Source: Acidobacteriaceae bacterium
GTDB lineage: Bacteria > Acidobacteriota > Terriglobia > Terriglobales > Acidobacteriaceae
Assembly: GCA_030037635.1 (NCBI GenBank)
Contig: JASHQH010000038.1
Location: 16,386 to 80,385 of the forward strand
Direction of reading: 5' to 3'
DNA: 64,000 nt
Positions 7,844 to 16,750 of this stretch are shown one piece after another. The notes under the pieces were generated by a model. That model searched no databases and was not told where the DNA came from. It was given only the letters and a program-made list of their open reading frames with translations. Position numbers and translations under genes: made by a program. Position 1 is the first letter of the stretch; the number at the start of each line of letters is the position of its first letter.

Positions 7844-8269
7844 GTCGTTACCCGCACTTTCTAGGCACTCTCTAGGGTATTCGATGGAGGAGGCGGTTCG
7901 AAAGCTGCGAGCGCATGGCGAACGCCCGCTGGACGGCTGAACACCGAGCCCATTCGAGGGTACAGAAAAATCCGGTGAGGCGGGCGGCGTTTACCGCAAG
8001 CCTCATCGGAAAGTGGAAGCTCCACCAAGGTGCCTGCAAGGAAAGCATGCGTGCGTCGTAGATCGCGGTTCGTGAGCCTCGAAAAGCAGACGAGTGCGGG
8101 GAGTGAAGAGGTGAGAGGACAACTCCGAGGCGCAGCGGTTGCCTTCGTTCAGTAGTTGTCTCCCAGTCCCTGGTTTCTCGATCCCTTGTTCCGCCGGCCC
8201 CTCGGTCTCTGTCTTTCTGTTCCCTGCTTTTTGCTCAACCTGCCGTGTTGCCGGCCTCAAGCGGCTGGC
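7844..8269. other. Intergenic region with no gene
   Basis: There are 426 bp between the fumarase start and the stop of the receiver-like gene. Short shadow ORFs here have no recognisable motif. The right part (about 8165-8235) is low-complexity sequence of the CAGGGAACAG family in reverse orientation, including CTTTCTGTTCCCTGCTTTTT. The fumarase promoter presumably lies just right of 7843; CACTTTCTAGGCACTCTCTA there gives no convincing -35/-10 pair. Confidence 0.6.
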
Positions 8270-8860
8270 TCACGGCAAACCCGGGGTTGGTGCGCTTTGT
8301 TGAGCGCCCCGAAGGCCGCTGCTGCGCGATGCTCCTGCCGCAACGGCTTCGGCTTCGGGATACGGTAACTCCGATTTTTGCGAGAGCCGCTGGCGCAGGC
8401 TGCCGGCCAGATCGGCCACCACCCGCAGCCGGTCGGCCACCGGCGGCGGAACCCCGCCGCCGCTGAGCGCCAGTTGCGATTGCAGCAGCAGTCCGGCCAC
8501 CGTGGTCTTCAATTCGGTTTCAATGGCGGCCGCAGCCGCCCGGTGGGCCAGCATCTGCTCACGTTCGCGGCGATGCAGCGCGGCGCGAAGCTCGCGCACC
8601 AGGCGGGCCGCGCCGGAGACGGCGAAGTTGATTTGCAGGGGAATGGCCAGGCCGGCCTGCTCGCAGATTTTCTCGGCCGCCGCCGGGTCGCATTCAGCCA
8701 GAGACTCGTCGACCACCACGGCAAGATACTCGCATTTGCGCAGCGCGGCCAGCGCAGCCTTGCGGCCTTCGGCCACCTCCACGTCCATGCCCAGCTGGGC
8801 GCCCACCGACGCCGCACAATTGCGCGCGCCTTCAATACCGGTCACCATCAGGATGCTCAT
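8270..8860 (-). CDS. Degenerate receiver plus DHp-like helical protein
   Basis: The product has 196 residues. The first 95 or so look like a receiver fold (ILMVTGIEG, then YLAVVVDESLAECDP). It lacks the acidic pair at the end of strand 1 and the conserved Lys near the end, although an Asp is present in VVVDES. Residues 110-165 form a helical region whose ETELKTTVAGLLL stretch resembles a kinase DHp helix, with Glu/Thr where the phospho-His region would be. No ATPase domain follows and the tail is Ala/Ser-rich. It is the last gene of a leftward cluster with an NtrC-like regulator and a kinase. The ribosome-binding site (AGGAG in GCTAGGAGCTGATC) sits inside a low-complexity repeat. The function is inferred to be regulatory, perhaps an adaptor. 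Confidence 0.6.
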   Translation of the reverse strand: MSILMVTGIEGARNCAASVGAQLGMDVEVAEGRKAALAALRKCEYLAVVVDESLAECDPAAAEKICEQAGLAIPLQINFAVSGAARLVRELRAALHRREREQMLAHRAAAAAIETELKTTVAGLLLQSQLALSGGGVPPPVADRLRVVADLAGSLRQRLSQKSELPYPEAEAVAAGASRSSGLRGAQQSAPTPGLP

Positions 8861-9059
8861 GATCAGCTCCTAGCTTCCAGCTCCTAGCTGCCAGACTGCT
8901 AAGTTGCAGGTTGCAGTTCTCAGATATCAGGTTTTGAGGTTTCAGCTCTTGGCTGTTCGCTTTCAGCGCGCCGCTTCTCAGGCTGTCGAGGGTTGCCACG
9001 AGATACCGCAGCCGCAAGGGAGGCGCTAGAAGCTAACAGCCATGAGCTCGTAGCTGCTT
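8861..9059. repeat. AGCTCCTAGC-type low-complexity repeat between regulator genes
   Basis: This 199-bp spacer is made of imperfect short repeats such as AGCTCCTAGCTTCCAGCTCC, CAGGTTGCAGTT and TAGAAGCTAACAGC. It differs from the CAGGGAACAG family but has the same low-complexity style. On the minus strand it supplies the AGGAG used by the downstream gene. Confidence 0.7.
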
Positions 9060-10517
<1,458 letters not shown>

Positions 10518-10583
10518 TGTAGCCGCCTCACGCGTGTTGGAACATCGTTAAATTCGAGGGGGGTAGGTTTCAGGGCGCAGGGG

Positions 10584-11720
10584 TCAGTGGTCAGCTTCCC
10601 GCCGGGAACCGGTAGCCTGTATCTCGCAGCTCAATGGCCGCACAGCACTGCGCTGCCTTTTTCCCTTGTTCCCTGGTGCCCTGTTTTTCTGTTCCCGGTT
10701 GACTGCATCTCTCACCGGGACCTTGATTTCGAAGCATGCACCGCCGGCTTGGCGATTGCGCGCGGTGATGTGTCCGCCCGCGGCTTCGACGATGGAACGG
10801 GTGATGGCGAGCCCCAACCCGCGATGGAGGGAGGGCCAATGGCAGGTGCCCCGCTCCTCTTTGCCCCGGGTGGTGTAGCCGGAAGCGAAGACCGCCTGCA
10901 GCGCCTGGTTGGCGATTCCCGGCCCGTTGTCCTCGACCGTCAGCACGACGCACCCGGCAGAATCGCCCGGCACGGGCGGCTCGCTCAGAGTGATGTGAAT
11001 GCGCCCGCCTGCGGGCATGGCCTCGGCCGCGTTCTTCACCAGATTGACCAGCACGCGGGTCAGATCCTCGCCTGTGATGCGCACGGGCACAGCTCCGCCG
11101 CTGGTGTCCACGGTCAGCGCGATCGACGGGCCGGCGAGCGCGGAGAGCAGGTTGCGGTTGGCCAGCAGTTCCGCGGCCAGATTATCGACCGGAGTGGGGG
11201 GCAGCAGATCGAGTTGCCGGTGAAGCTGCTGGTCAAAACGCCGGCCGGAACGCGCGTCCGGTTGCCGCTGCGCCGATGCGTCCACCGGCCCGGTTCCGGC
11301 AGCAAAGGTCGCAGCCAAGGGGTCAATCAATCTGGCTTGCGTGCCGAGATTCGCATCGAGATTCGCATCAAGATTCGTGTCAAGATTCGGGTCGAGATTC
11401 GCATCAAGATTCGTGTCAAGATTCGTGTCAAGCGCCACCAGCTTTTCAACCAGGCGGCGGCTGGCGGCAGCCACAAGGCGCAGCTCGCTCCCATAATGGG
11501 CGTAGGGAGCCGCAAGCACGCCGGGCTCATCGAGCAAATCGCAGTAAAGCCCCAGTGCCGTGACCATGTTGCGTGCATCGTGGGCCACTGCGGAGAGGTT
11601 TTCTTCCGGGCTGCGCAAGGTGGCCAGCGTCTCTACCACTTTCTCTACCCGTGCGCGCTCCTCGCCCGCCTTCTTTCCCCGCTCCCGGTTCGGATGTGCC
11701 ACCTGTCCCAGCTGCTGCAT
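10584..11720 (-). CDS. Soluble histidine kinase with tandem LDxN repeats
   Basis: The 378-residue cytoplasmic kinase has no membrane segment. The DHp helix carries His47 in LSAVAHDARNMV. The ATPase domain has an N box (LVNLVKNAAEAM), a G1 box (VEDNGPGIA) and a G2-like GLGLAI. Between the two, seven copies of a tetrapeptide LD[TAP]N are encoded by a 12-bp tandem repeat at 11345-11428. The last 35 or so residues (from NREQKN onward) are encoded by a CAGGGAACAG-type repeat and are unlike any kinase, so the original stop was probably near residue 343. It probably signals to the NtrC-like regulator downstream, although that receiver lacks the acceptor Asp. A sensory input domain is not evident. 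Confidence 0.88.
   Translation of the reverse strand: MQQLGQVAHPNRERGKKAGEERARVEKVVETLATLRSPEENLSAVAHDARNMVTALGLYCDLLDEPGVLAAPYAHYGSELRLVAAASRRLVEKLVALDTNLDTNLDANLDPNLDTNLDANLDANLGTQARLIDPLAATFAAGTGPVDASAQRQPDARSGRRFDQQLHRQLDLLPPTPVDNLAAELLANRNLLSALAGPSIALTVDTSGGAVPVRITGEDLTRVLVNLVKNAAEAMPAGGRIHITLSEPPVPGDSAGCVVLTVEDNGPGIANQALQAVFASGYTTRGKEERGTCHWPSLHRGLGLAITRSIVEAAGGHITARNRQAGGACFEIKVPVRDAVNREQKNRAPGNKGKRQRSAVRPLSCEIQATGSRREADH
10654..10695. repeat. CAGGGAACAG-type repeat translated in the kinase C-terminus
   Basis: The top strand reads CTTGTTCCCTGGTGCCCTG, then TTTTTCTGTTCCC, inside the kinase reading frame. On the coding strand it gives the residues NREQKNRAPGNKGK. This is one of two places in the window where the repeat is part of an open frame rather than following a stop. 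Confidence 0.8.
11345..11428. repeat. Seven-copy 12-bp tandem repeat inside the kinase gene
   Basis: Seven consecutive 12-mers of the form C[GA]AGATTCG[CTG][AG]T run without interruption. They encode seven LD[TAP]N tetrapeptides on the minus strand. The unit length is a multiple of three, so changes in copy number keep the frame. Confidence 0.95.
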
Positions 11721-12161
11721 GGCCGGATTCCTTTCCAGAGTCAGTTCTCAGTTCGCCGTGGTCAGCGATTCGCTGTGAGCGATTCGCGTTTGGCAGTTGA
11801 CTGCTGGCGGCTTTCTGTTCCCTGTTCCCTGTCCGCGGTGATCTGCCCCACTTCCCGTTTCTGTTTCCGGGGTGGTTGGTTGTCCTTTTTCTATACACGC
11901 CGCGTGCCAATGTTGAACGGAATGTCTAGGCTCTTGATAAGAGGAAGGATGATGATGCGCGCAGGGGTTTTCGCGGGCTGCATGGCGGCCCCGCGCGCTC
12001 CCATAATGGAACGGTGCGCGGTGCCGCTGGTTTTGAAATGGCGTTGATTCAATAAGCTAGGAGAATTTCCTGATGCGGCACGCGAAATCGCGGTTTTTCC
12101 CGAATTGGGTAGGAACCCGGCGCGCGGACACGGCGTGGGCGGGCTCCCTTAGAATCCCTTC
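11721..12161. other. Intergenic region between divergent kinase and rph genes
   Basis: A 441-bp gap that should contain the promoters of both flanking genes. Around 11810-11838 there is a CAGGGAACAG-family copy in reverse orientation (TTTCTGTTCCCTGTTCCCTG), and 11745-11800 has CAGTT/CAGCGATTCG-type low complexity. No convincing promoter or gene is seen. Confidence 0.6.
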
Positions 12162-12920
12162 ATGCATGCCAAACCAATTTCTCTTCGCCCCGGCGGCCGA
12201 ACAAGCGACCAGCTTCGTCCGCTGACTCTGACGCCCGGGTATGTGCAGACCGCCGAGGGCTCCGTCCTGGTCTCTTTGGGCAACACGCGCGTCCTGACCA
12301 ACGCCACCATTGAACAGGGTGTTCCCGGCTGGCTGCGCAATGCCGGCCGCGGCTGGGTTACCGCCGAATACGCCATGCTGCCCCGCTCCACGGTCACGCG
12401 CACTCCCCGCGAGAGCGAGCGCGGCAAGATCGGCGGCCGCACGCATGAGATCCAGAGACTGATCGGGCGGAGCCTGCGCTCGGTGGTAGACATGACCGCG
12501 CTCGGCGAACGCACCGTCATTCTGGACTGCGACGTGATTCAAGCGGACGGCGGCACGCGCACGGCGGCGATCACCGGCGCGGCGGTGGCCCTGGCTCTTG
12601 CCCTCGACGCCCTGGTGAAGGCGGGGACGCTGAAGGCATCGCCTCTCAAGCAGCTTGTGGCCGCCACCTCGGTGGGGATTGTGGACGGCACGGCGGTGCT
12701 CGATCTTTGCTACGAGGAGGACGCGCAGGCCGAGGTGGACATGAACGTGGTGATGACGGCCGAGGGAGGACTGGTGGAGACGCAGGCCACGGCGGAACGG
12801 GGAAGTTTTTCGCGGGCGCAGCTCAATGGGCTCATCGATCTGGCCGAAGGGGGGCTGAAGGAAATCTTTGCCGCGCAAAGAGCGGTGCTGGAAAAGCGGG
12901 AACAGAAAGACAGGGACTGA
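12162..12920 (+). CDS. rph: Ribonuclease PH
   Basis: The 252-residue product matches RNase PH throughout. Segments include [13 protein letters not shown] at the start, [12 protein letters not shown], the arginine-rich substrate segment with [20 protein letters not shown], and [20 protein letters not shown]. It trims tRNA 3' ends by phosphorolysis using phosphate and forms a ring-shaped hexamer in the family. The last residues, EKREQKDRD, coincide with the beginning of a CAGGGAACAG-type repeat, so the natural C-terminus has probably been extended by a few codons. No clear Shine-Dalgarno precedes the start, but the start matches the family's usual N-terminus. It is transcribed divergently from the kinase cluster. 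Confidence 0.93.
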   Translation: MHAKPISLRPGGRTSDQLRPLTLTPGYVQTAEGSVLVSLGNTRVLTNATIEQGVPGWLRNAGRGWVTAEYAMLPRSTVTRTPRESERGKIGGRTHEIQRLIGRSLRSVVDMTALGERTVILDCDVIQADGGTRTAAITGAAVALALALDALVKAGTLKASPLKQLVAATSVGIVDGTAVLDLCYEEDAQAEVDMNVVMTAEGGLVETQATAERGSFSRAQLNGLIDLAEGGLKEIFAAQRAVLEKREQKDRD

Positions 12921-13012
12921 GGGACTATAAGGGACTGAGGGGCTGAGGGACTGAGGAAGTAAGGGAGCGAGGGTGCGAAAAAGACGGGGAGCGAGATCCC
13001 TGTTCCCCGCTT
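12897..13012. repeat. CAGGGAACAG / GGGACTGAGG-type repeats between convergent genes
   Basis: Starting within the rph stop region, the sequence runs GGGAACAGAAAGACAGGGAC, then several GGGACTGAGG units, and finally GATCCCTGTTCCCCGCTTTT up to the next gene's stop. Each flanking gene therefore has the repeat in its own downstream direction, making an inverted pair. Confidence 0.8.
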
Positions 13013-13507
13013 TTACCAAGCCCCCAACAAGCGCCGCAGCAGGACCAGCTCGCCCAGGTGATAGGCGTTGTGATCGGCCAGCAACAACGCTTCGCGCAGG
13101 ATGGTTTGTCCAGCGCCATGCGGGATGCGGGCGTAGAGATCAGTGGACCTGCCTGCGACCAGGCCACACATCGCCTTCAGGTCGCGGCGAAAGGCGCGCA
13201 CGCTCTTGTCCCAGGCCTCGGCGTCGGGCGGAGCCGCTGTCGTGGGCCAGTAGCCGCCCGGCCAGTCCGGGGATTGGTGTTTGGCGTCGCGCGAAAACTC
13301 CAGAATGTCCCACTGCGCAATGCGCATGTGCTCCAGCACCTCCCATGGCGAATGTTCGGCGCGCTGAGGGCGCTTGCCGCGCAGGGCAGGCGGCAGGTTC
13401 TTTATGGCCGTGTCGAAGTCCGCGTGGGCGTGGCCGCCAGTCAGCAATTCGAGAAGATGTTTGCGCAGTGCGGCGTCGTGGTTTGCGGCCGCTTTCCTTT
13501 TGGGCAT
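13013..13507 (-). CDS. DinB-like metal-binding protein
   Basis: I take the ATG at 13507 (MPKRKAAANHD), giving 164 residues. It has an AAAGAAG ribosome-binding site, whereas the tracked GTG at 13552 has none. The protein has the DinB/YfiT-like four-helix layout with a His near the N-terminus (GGHAHADF), SPWEVLEHMRIAQWD in the middle and DHNAYHLGELVLLRR near the end. The last segment supplies two metal-ligand histidines of the family. Members include thiol-dependent enzymes (bacillithiol or mycothiol S-transferases) and damage-inducible proteins, and the specific role here is unknown. The stop codon abuts a low-complexity repeat. Confidence 0.82.
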   Translation of the reverse strand: MPKRKAAANHDAALRKHLLELLTGGHAHADFDTAIKNLPPALRGKRPQRAEHSPWEVLEHMRIAQWDILEFSRDAKHQSPDWPGGYWPTTAAPPDAEAWDKSVRAFRRDLKAMCGLVAGRSTDLYARIPHGAGQTILREALLLADHNAYHLGELVLLRRLLGAW

Positions 13508-13634
13508 GGAGCCGGCTTCTTTCGTTGGGATTATGGCTTGCTGCGTTGCCACAACACAGTCGATTCCGCGGCGCCAGCACGCGATGCAACAATTTTCTTG
13601 AGTCGCGCTTTTTCGCTCCCTCGCTCCCTCCGGG

Positions 13635-13667
13635 CCCCCGGGCGAGCGATTTGTGCTCGCTGGGGTG
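13635..13667. repeat. REP-like palindrome, copy 1
   Basis: CCCCCGGGCGAGCGATTTGT is followed by GCTCGCTGGGGTG. The arms GCGAGC and GCTCGC can pair, flanked by C- and G-runs. Similar elements are at 15241, 25966 and 52733. This copy is embedded among CTCCCTCGCTCCCT runs just past the permease stop. Confidence 0.75.
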
Positions 13668-13688
13668 ACTTGCTCCCTCGCTCCCTGC

Positions 13689-15185
13689 CTAGCGCAGCGC
13701 CGCGGCGAGCACCAGCGTCAAGGCCAGCCCGGAGATTGACAGCACTGTCTCCAGCACCGACCAGGTGGCGAGCGTGGTCTTGACGTCGATCTTGAACAGC
13801 GAGTTCACCAGCCAGAAGCCCGAATCGTTGACGTGCGAGAGCAGCAACGAGCCGGAACCGGTGGCCAGCACCAGCATCTCCGGCCGCACGCCCATGCCGG
13901 TGGAGATGGGAGCCAGAATGCTCGCGGCCACGGCCATGGCCACGGTGGCCGATCCCATGGAGACGCGCACCGCAGCCGCGAGCACCCATGCCAGCACGAG
14001 AGGCGGCAGGTGAGCGTTCATGGCCACAGTCACTGCCGCCTGAGCCGCGCCGGAAGCGCGCAGAACCCCGCTCAGCCCGCCAGCCGCAGCCAGGATCACG
14101 AGCGGCGAGGCAATGGGGCCGAAGGAGTCCACGGTCAGTCGCCTCAAACCACCGCGCGCGCGGTACGCGGGCTCCTGGACCTTGCTGCCCAAAGTGACCA
14201 GGGCCGCGAGTGCTCCGATCACCATGGCCACATCGGGCGAACCGGCCAGGTGAAACAACTGGTTGGGCAGGCTTCCGCGTGCGGTCATCGCATCGGCCCA
14301 GCCTCCGAGCAAAATCAGCGCCACCGGCAGCAGAATTGCCGCCACGGCGCGCAACGCGCCGGCGGGAGCAGGAAGCGCGCTTTTGCCGCCCATCGCTGGC
14401 GCCGATTCTCCGGCACCGGCGCCGGGCGATTCGTGCTGCGCAGCGATGGCAGGCACAGGAGCATCCCCGGAGTCCGGTCCCGGCGTGCGGCGCCGCTCCC
14501 AAAGACGGAGCAAGACGCGTTGCACGAGCGGTCCCGCCGGCACCGCAGCCAACGCGCCCACCACCAAGCCCCAGAGCAGCACGCGAGCCAGGTCGGCGTG
14601 GTACTCCGCCACTGCCAGCAGGGCGGCGGGATGAGGCGGAACCAAGCCATGCATCGCAGAGAGTCCCGCCAGAAGGGGCAAGCTCACCAGAATGGGTGGC
14701 CGGCCGCTGCGCCGCGCCGCATCGACGACAATCGGCATCAGCAGCACCAGGCCCACTTCGAAGAACACCGGAATGCCCACCAGAATGCCCAGGCAGAGCA
14801 GGGCCCAGGGCATGCCCGCGGTTCCACATCGCTCAACCAAAGCCTTGCCCAGGGCGGCAGCCCCTCCGGAGCTGGCCAGCAACTGGCCGAGAATCGCGCC
14901 CATGCCGAGGATGATGGCGATCCGTCCCATCATTTCGCCCACGCCGGCGGTAAAGGCCACCGGAACTCTGGCGAGAGGCAGCCCCGAGGCCACGCCCAAC
15001 GCCAAAGCCGCCACCGACAACCCGATGGCCGCGTGGATGCGCAGCCGTCCGACGAGGATCAGCAGCAGCGCCACCGTGCCGGCTATGCAGGCCAGCAGGT
15101 ATGCGTCATGGGCGGTCACGGGCGCGGGAGTCACGGGGGAGATTATAAAAGGCGGTCTTTCGCTATTGGCTTTCAGCTGTTCCAT
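13689..15185 (-). CDS. GntP-family gluconate/H+ symporter-like permease
   Basis: The 498-residue integral membrane protein has about 12-14 hydrophobic segments and the family's GMGAILGQLLASSGGA, GIPVFFEVGLVLLMP, AGLSAMHGLVPPHPA and ATGSGSLLLSHVNDSGFWLV motifs. Members take up gluconate or related sugar acids with protons. The substrate cannot be read from sequence. A central, Pro/Ala/Gly-rich loop near residues 235-275 is more hydrophilic than in the typical roughly 440-residue members and accounts for the extra length. It is a single gene with no gluconate kinase or repressor adjacent. Low-complexity CTCCC runs and a REP-like palindrome lie directly downstream. Confidence 0.88.
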   Translation of the reverse strand: MEQLKANSERPPFIISPVTPAPVTAHDAYLLACIAGTVALLLILVGRLRIHAAIGLSVAALALGVASGLPLARVPVAFTAGVGEMMGRIAIILGMGAILGQLLASSGGAAALGKALVERCGTAGMPWALLCLGILVGIPVFFEVGLVLLMPIVVDAARRSGRPPILVSLPLLAGLSAMHGLVPPHPAALLAVAEYHADLARVLLWGLVVGALAAVPAGPLVQRVLLRLWERRRTPGPDSGDAPVPAIAAQHESPGAGAGESAPAMGGKSALPAPAGALRAVAAILLPVALILLGGWADAMTARGSLPNQLFHLAGSPDVAMVIGALAALVTLGSKVQEPAYRARGGLRRLTVDSFGPIASPLVILAAAGGLSGVLRASGAAQAAVTVAMNAHLPPLVLAWVLAAAVRVSMGSATVAMAVAASILAPISTGMGVRPEMLVLATGSGSLLLSHVNDSGFWLVNSLFKIDVKTTLATWSVLETVLSISGLALTLVLAAALR

Positions 15186-15240
15186 ACGTCCCGAATCTCC
15201 AAGAGCGGCTGTTATCCAGAGGAGGTCGCCCCTACGGGAT

Positions 15241-15274
15241 CCTCAGCGAGCGATCCCAACTCGCTGGGGTGTCG
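15241..15274. repeat. REP-like palindrome, copy 2
   Basis: CCTCAGCGAGCGATCCCAAC is followed by TCGCTGGGGTGTCG, with GCGA and TCGC arms flanked by C- and G-rich ends. The bases after it (GACGAAGGATCTGCA) are partly shared with the copy at 52733. It lies in the gap between the permease start and the DUF5666-type gene. Confidence 0.65.
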
Positions 15275-15426
15275 CGGCGACCGACGAAGGATCTGCAGTT
15301 ATGAGACGGCGTTTCGACCTTTTCCCCGTGTGATGCGTCTAGCAAACAGGGCCGGCGCCCACGCGATATTCGGGTGCGCCATCCTGGCGATTCTGGAAAT
15401 CGCCGGAAGTCACGGAGCAAGACGGT

Positions 15427-16557
15427 ATGAGATCGAGGAGAACGGCGCGTGTGGTGTGGGCTATGGCGGCATGGCTGCTGGCCGCGCTGCCTTTGGTCCA
15501 TGCGCAAGCGACACATTATCTGGGAAGCATTACCGCCATCAACGGTGACACGCTGACCGTGAAGACCGACGCCGGCGACGTGCACCAGGTCCAGGTTCCC
15601 TCCACCGCTCAACTAAAGCGCATCGAGCCGGGACAAACCGATCTCAGCAAGGCCGAGCCGCTCGATTTTTCCAGCCTTGCCGTTGGCGACCGCGTACTGG
15701 TCAACCTCGATCCCAGCGCCACGGGCTCAGTGCCTCAGGCTCTGCGCGTCATCGCCATCAAAAAGGCTGACGTCACCAAGATGCAGCAGACGCAGACCGA
15801 GGAGTGGGCGCAGGGTGTCCATGGGCTGGTGAAAAGCGTGGATCCCGCGGCGGGCGCGATCGTGGTCAACCAGCGGGTGGGCCCGGTGACCAAAGCCGTC
15901 ACTGTCAATGTCACCAAGTCCACAATCCTGAAGCGTTATGCGCCCGGCTCGGTGAGCTTCGAAGAGGCGCAACCTGCGCCCATCGATGCCATCCATCCCG
16001 GAGATCAGTTGTCGGCGAAGGGCGTGAAGAATGCCGATGGGACGGTGATCGCGGCTGACGCTGTAATCTCCGGCAGCTTCCGCAGCGTTGCGGGAACGGT
16101 TCTTTCTACTGACACGGCTGCCTCGACAGTTACCGTAAAGGACCTGGCGACCAAGAAACCGGTCACCATTCACATCAGTACCGATGCGCAGTTGCGCCGG
16201 CTCGACGATACCGTTGCCACCCGGCTTGCCACGCTGCTCAAAGGCAGCCAGGGCGCAGGGGGCGCGGGCCGTCCGGCTTACAACCCGCAAGGCGGCGGGG
16301 GGGGGCAACATTCATTTGGCCAAGGGCGAGGCGGCGGTGGTGGCGATCTGGAATCCTTGCTTGACCGCGCGCCGACCATTCAGCTTGCCAGTTTGCAAAA
16401 AGGCGAAGCCGTAATGATCGTAGCCACGGAGGATGCATCGGGGGTGAATGCGGTCAAGTTGCTCGCCGGCGTCGAGCCGCTGCTTGAAGCACCTGAAGCG
16501 CAGGATCTTCTTGCCAGCTGGAGTTTGAATCAAAGCGCGCCTGAGGCGCCGCAGTAA
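15427..16557 (+). CDS. Secreted DUF5666-like protein
   Basis: The 376-residue product begins with a signal peptide (VVWAMAAWLLAALPLVHAQ). The mature part consists of repeated small beta domains that each start with a G-x-I/V-x-x-I/V-D/N pattern: YLGSITAINGDTLTVKT, GVHGLVKSVDPAAGAIVV and VAGTVLSTDTAASTVTV. This is the look of DUF5666-type repeats. Near residues 285-310 lies a Gly-rich stretch containing a nine-G homopolymer at DNA level. The end returns to a structured segment (QLASLQKGEAVMIVATED). The function is unknown; the location is periplasm or cell surface. The TonB receptor gene follows on the same strand after 193 bp. Confidence 0.8.
   Translation: MRSRRTARVVWAMAAWLLAALPLVHAQATHYLGSITAINGDTLTVKTDAGDVHQVQVPSTAQLKRIEPGQTDLSKAEPLDFSSLAVGDRVLVNLDPSATGSVPQALRVIAIKKADVTKMQQTQTEEWAQGVHGLVKSVDPAAGAIVVNQRVGPVTKAVTVNVTKSTILKRYAPGSVSFEEAQPAPIDAIHPGDQLSAKGVKNADGTVIAADAVISGSFRSVAGTVLSTDTAASTVTVKDLATKKPVTIHISTDAQLRRLDDTVATRLATLLKGSQGAGGAGRPAYNPQGGGGGQHSFGQGRGGGGGDLESLLDRAPTIQLASLQKGEAVMIVATEDASGVNAVKLLAGVEPLLEAPEAQDLLASWSLNQSAPEAPQ
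16297..16305. repeat. Nine-G homopolymer in a coding region
   Basis: GGCGGCGGGGGGGGGCAACA contains nine consecutive G in the DUF5666-like gene, within the Gly-rich linker. Slippage here would shift the frame of the last 80 or so codons. Confidence 0.85.
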
Positions 16558-16750
16558 ACGGGTTTCTGATTTCTTACAAATAGAGCGAGTTTCTAGAAGG
16601 CTGGTCGTGCCATGGATGAGAGGCGGCAAGGTCTGAGTGTCCTTGTGTGCCGTCCCTCGCCGGCACGGAACCTATCCGTCGGATGGGTTTGCCGGTCATG
16701 CCCTTCCAGGGGCAGATTCTTGAAAAGCGCTCAAAAGAATCGGGGGAATT

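Noticed and set aside
6980-7864. 294-codon plus-strand ORF opposite the fumarase gene
   Set aside because: The class I fumarase on the other strand has all three cluster cysteines. This frame is low-complexity Arg/His/Ala with no motif.
13833-15548. 571-codon plus-strand ORF opposite the GntP permease
   Set aside because: The permease strand shows clear membrane helices and family motifs. This frame is a Gln/Arg/His-rich shadow.
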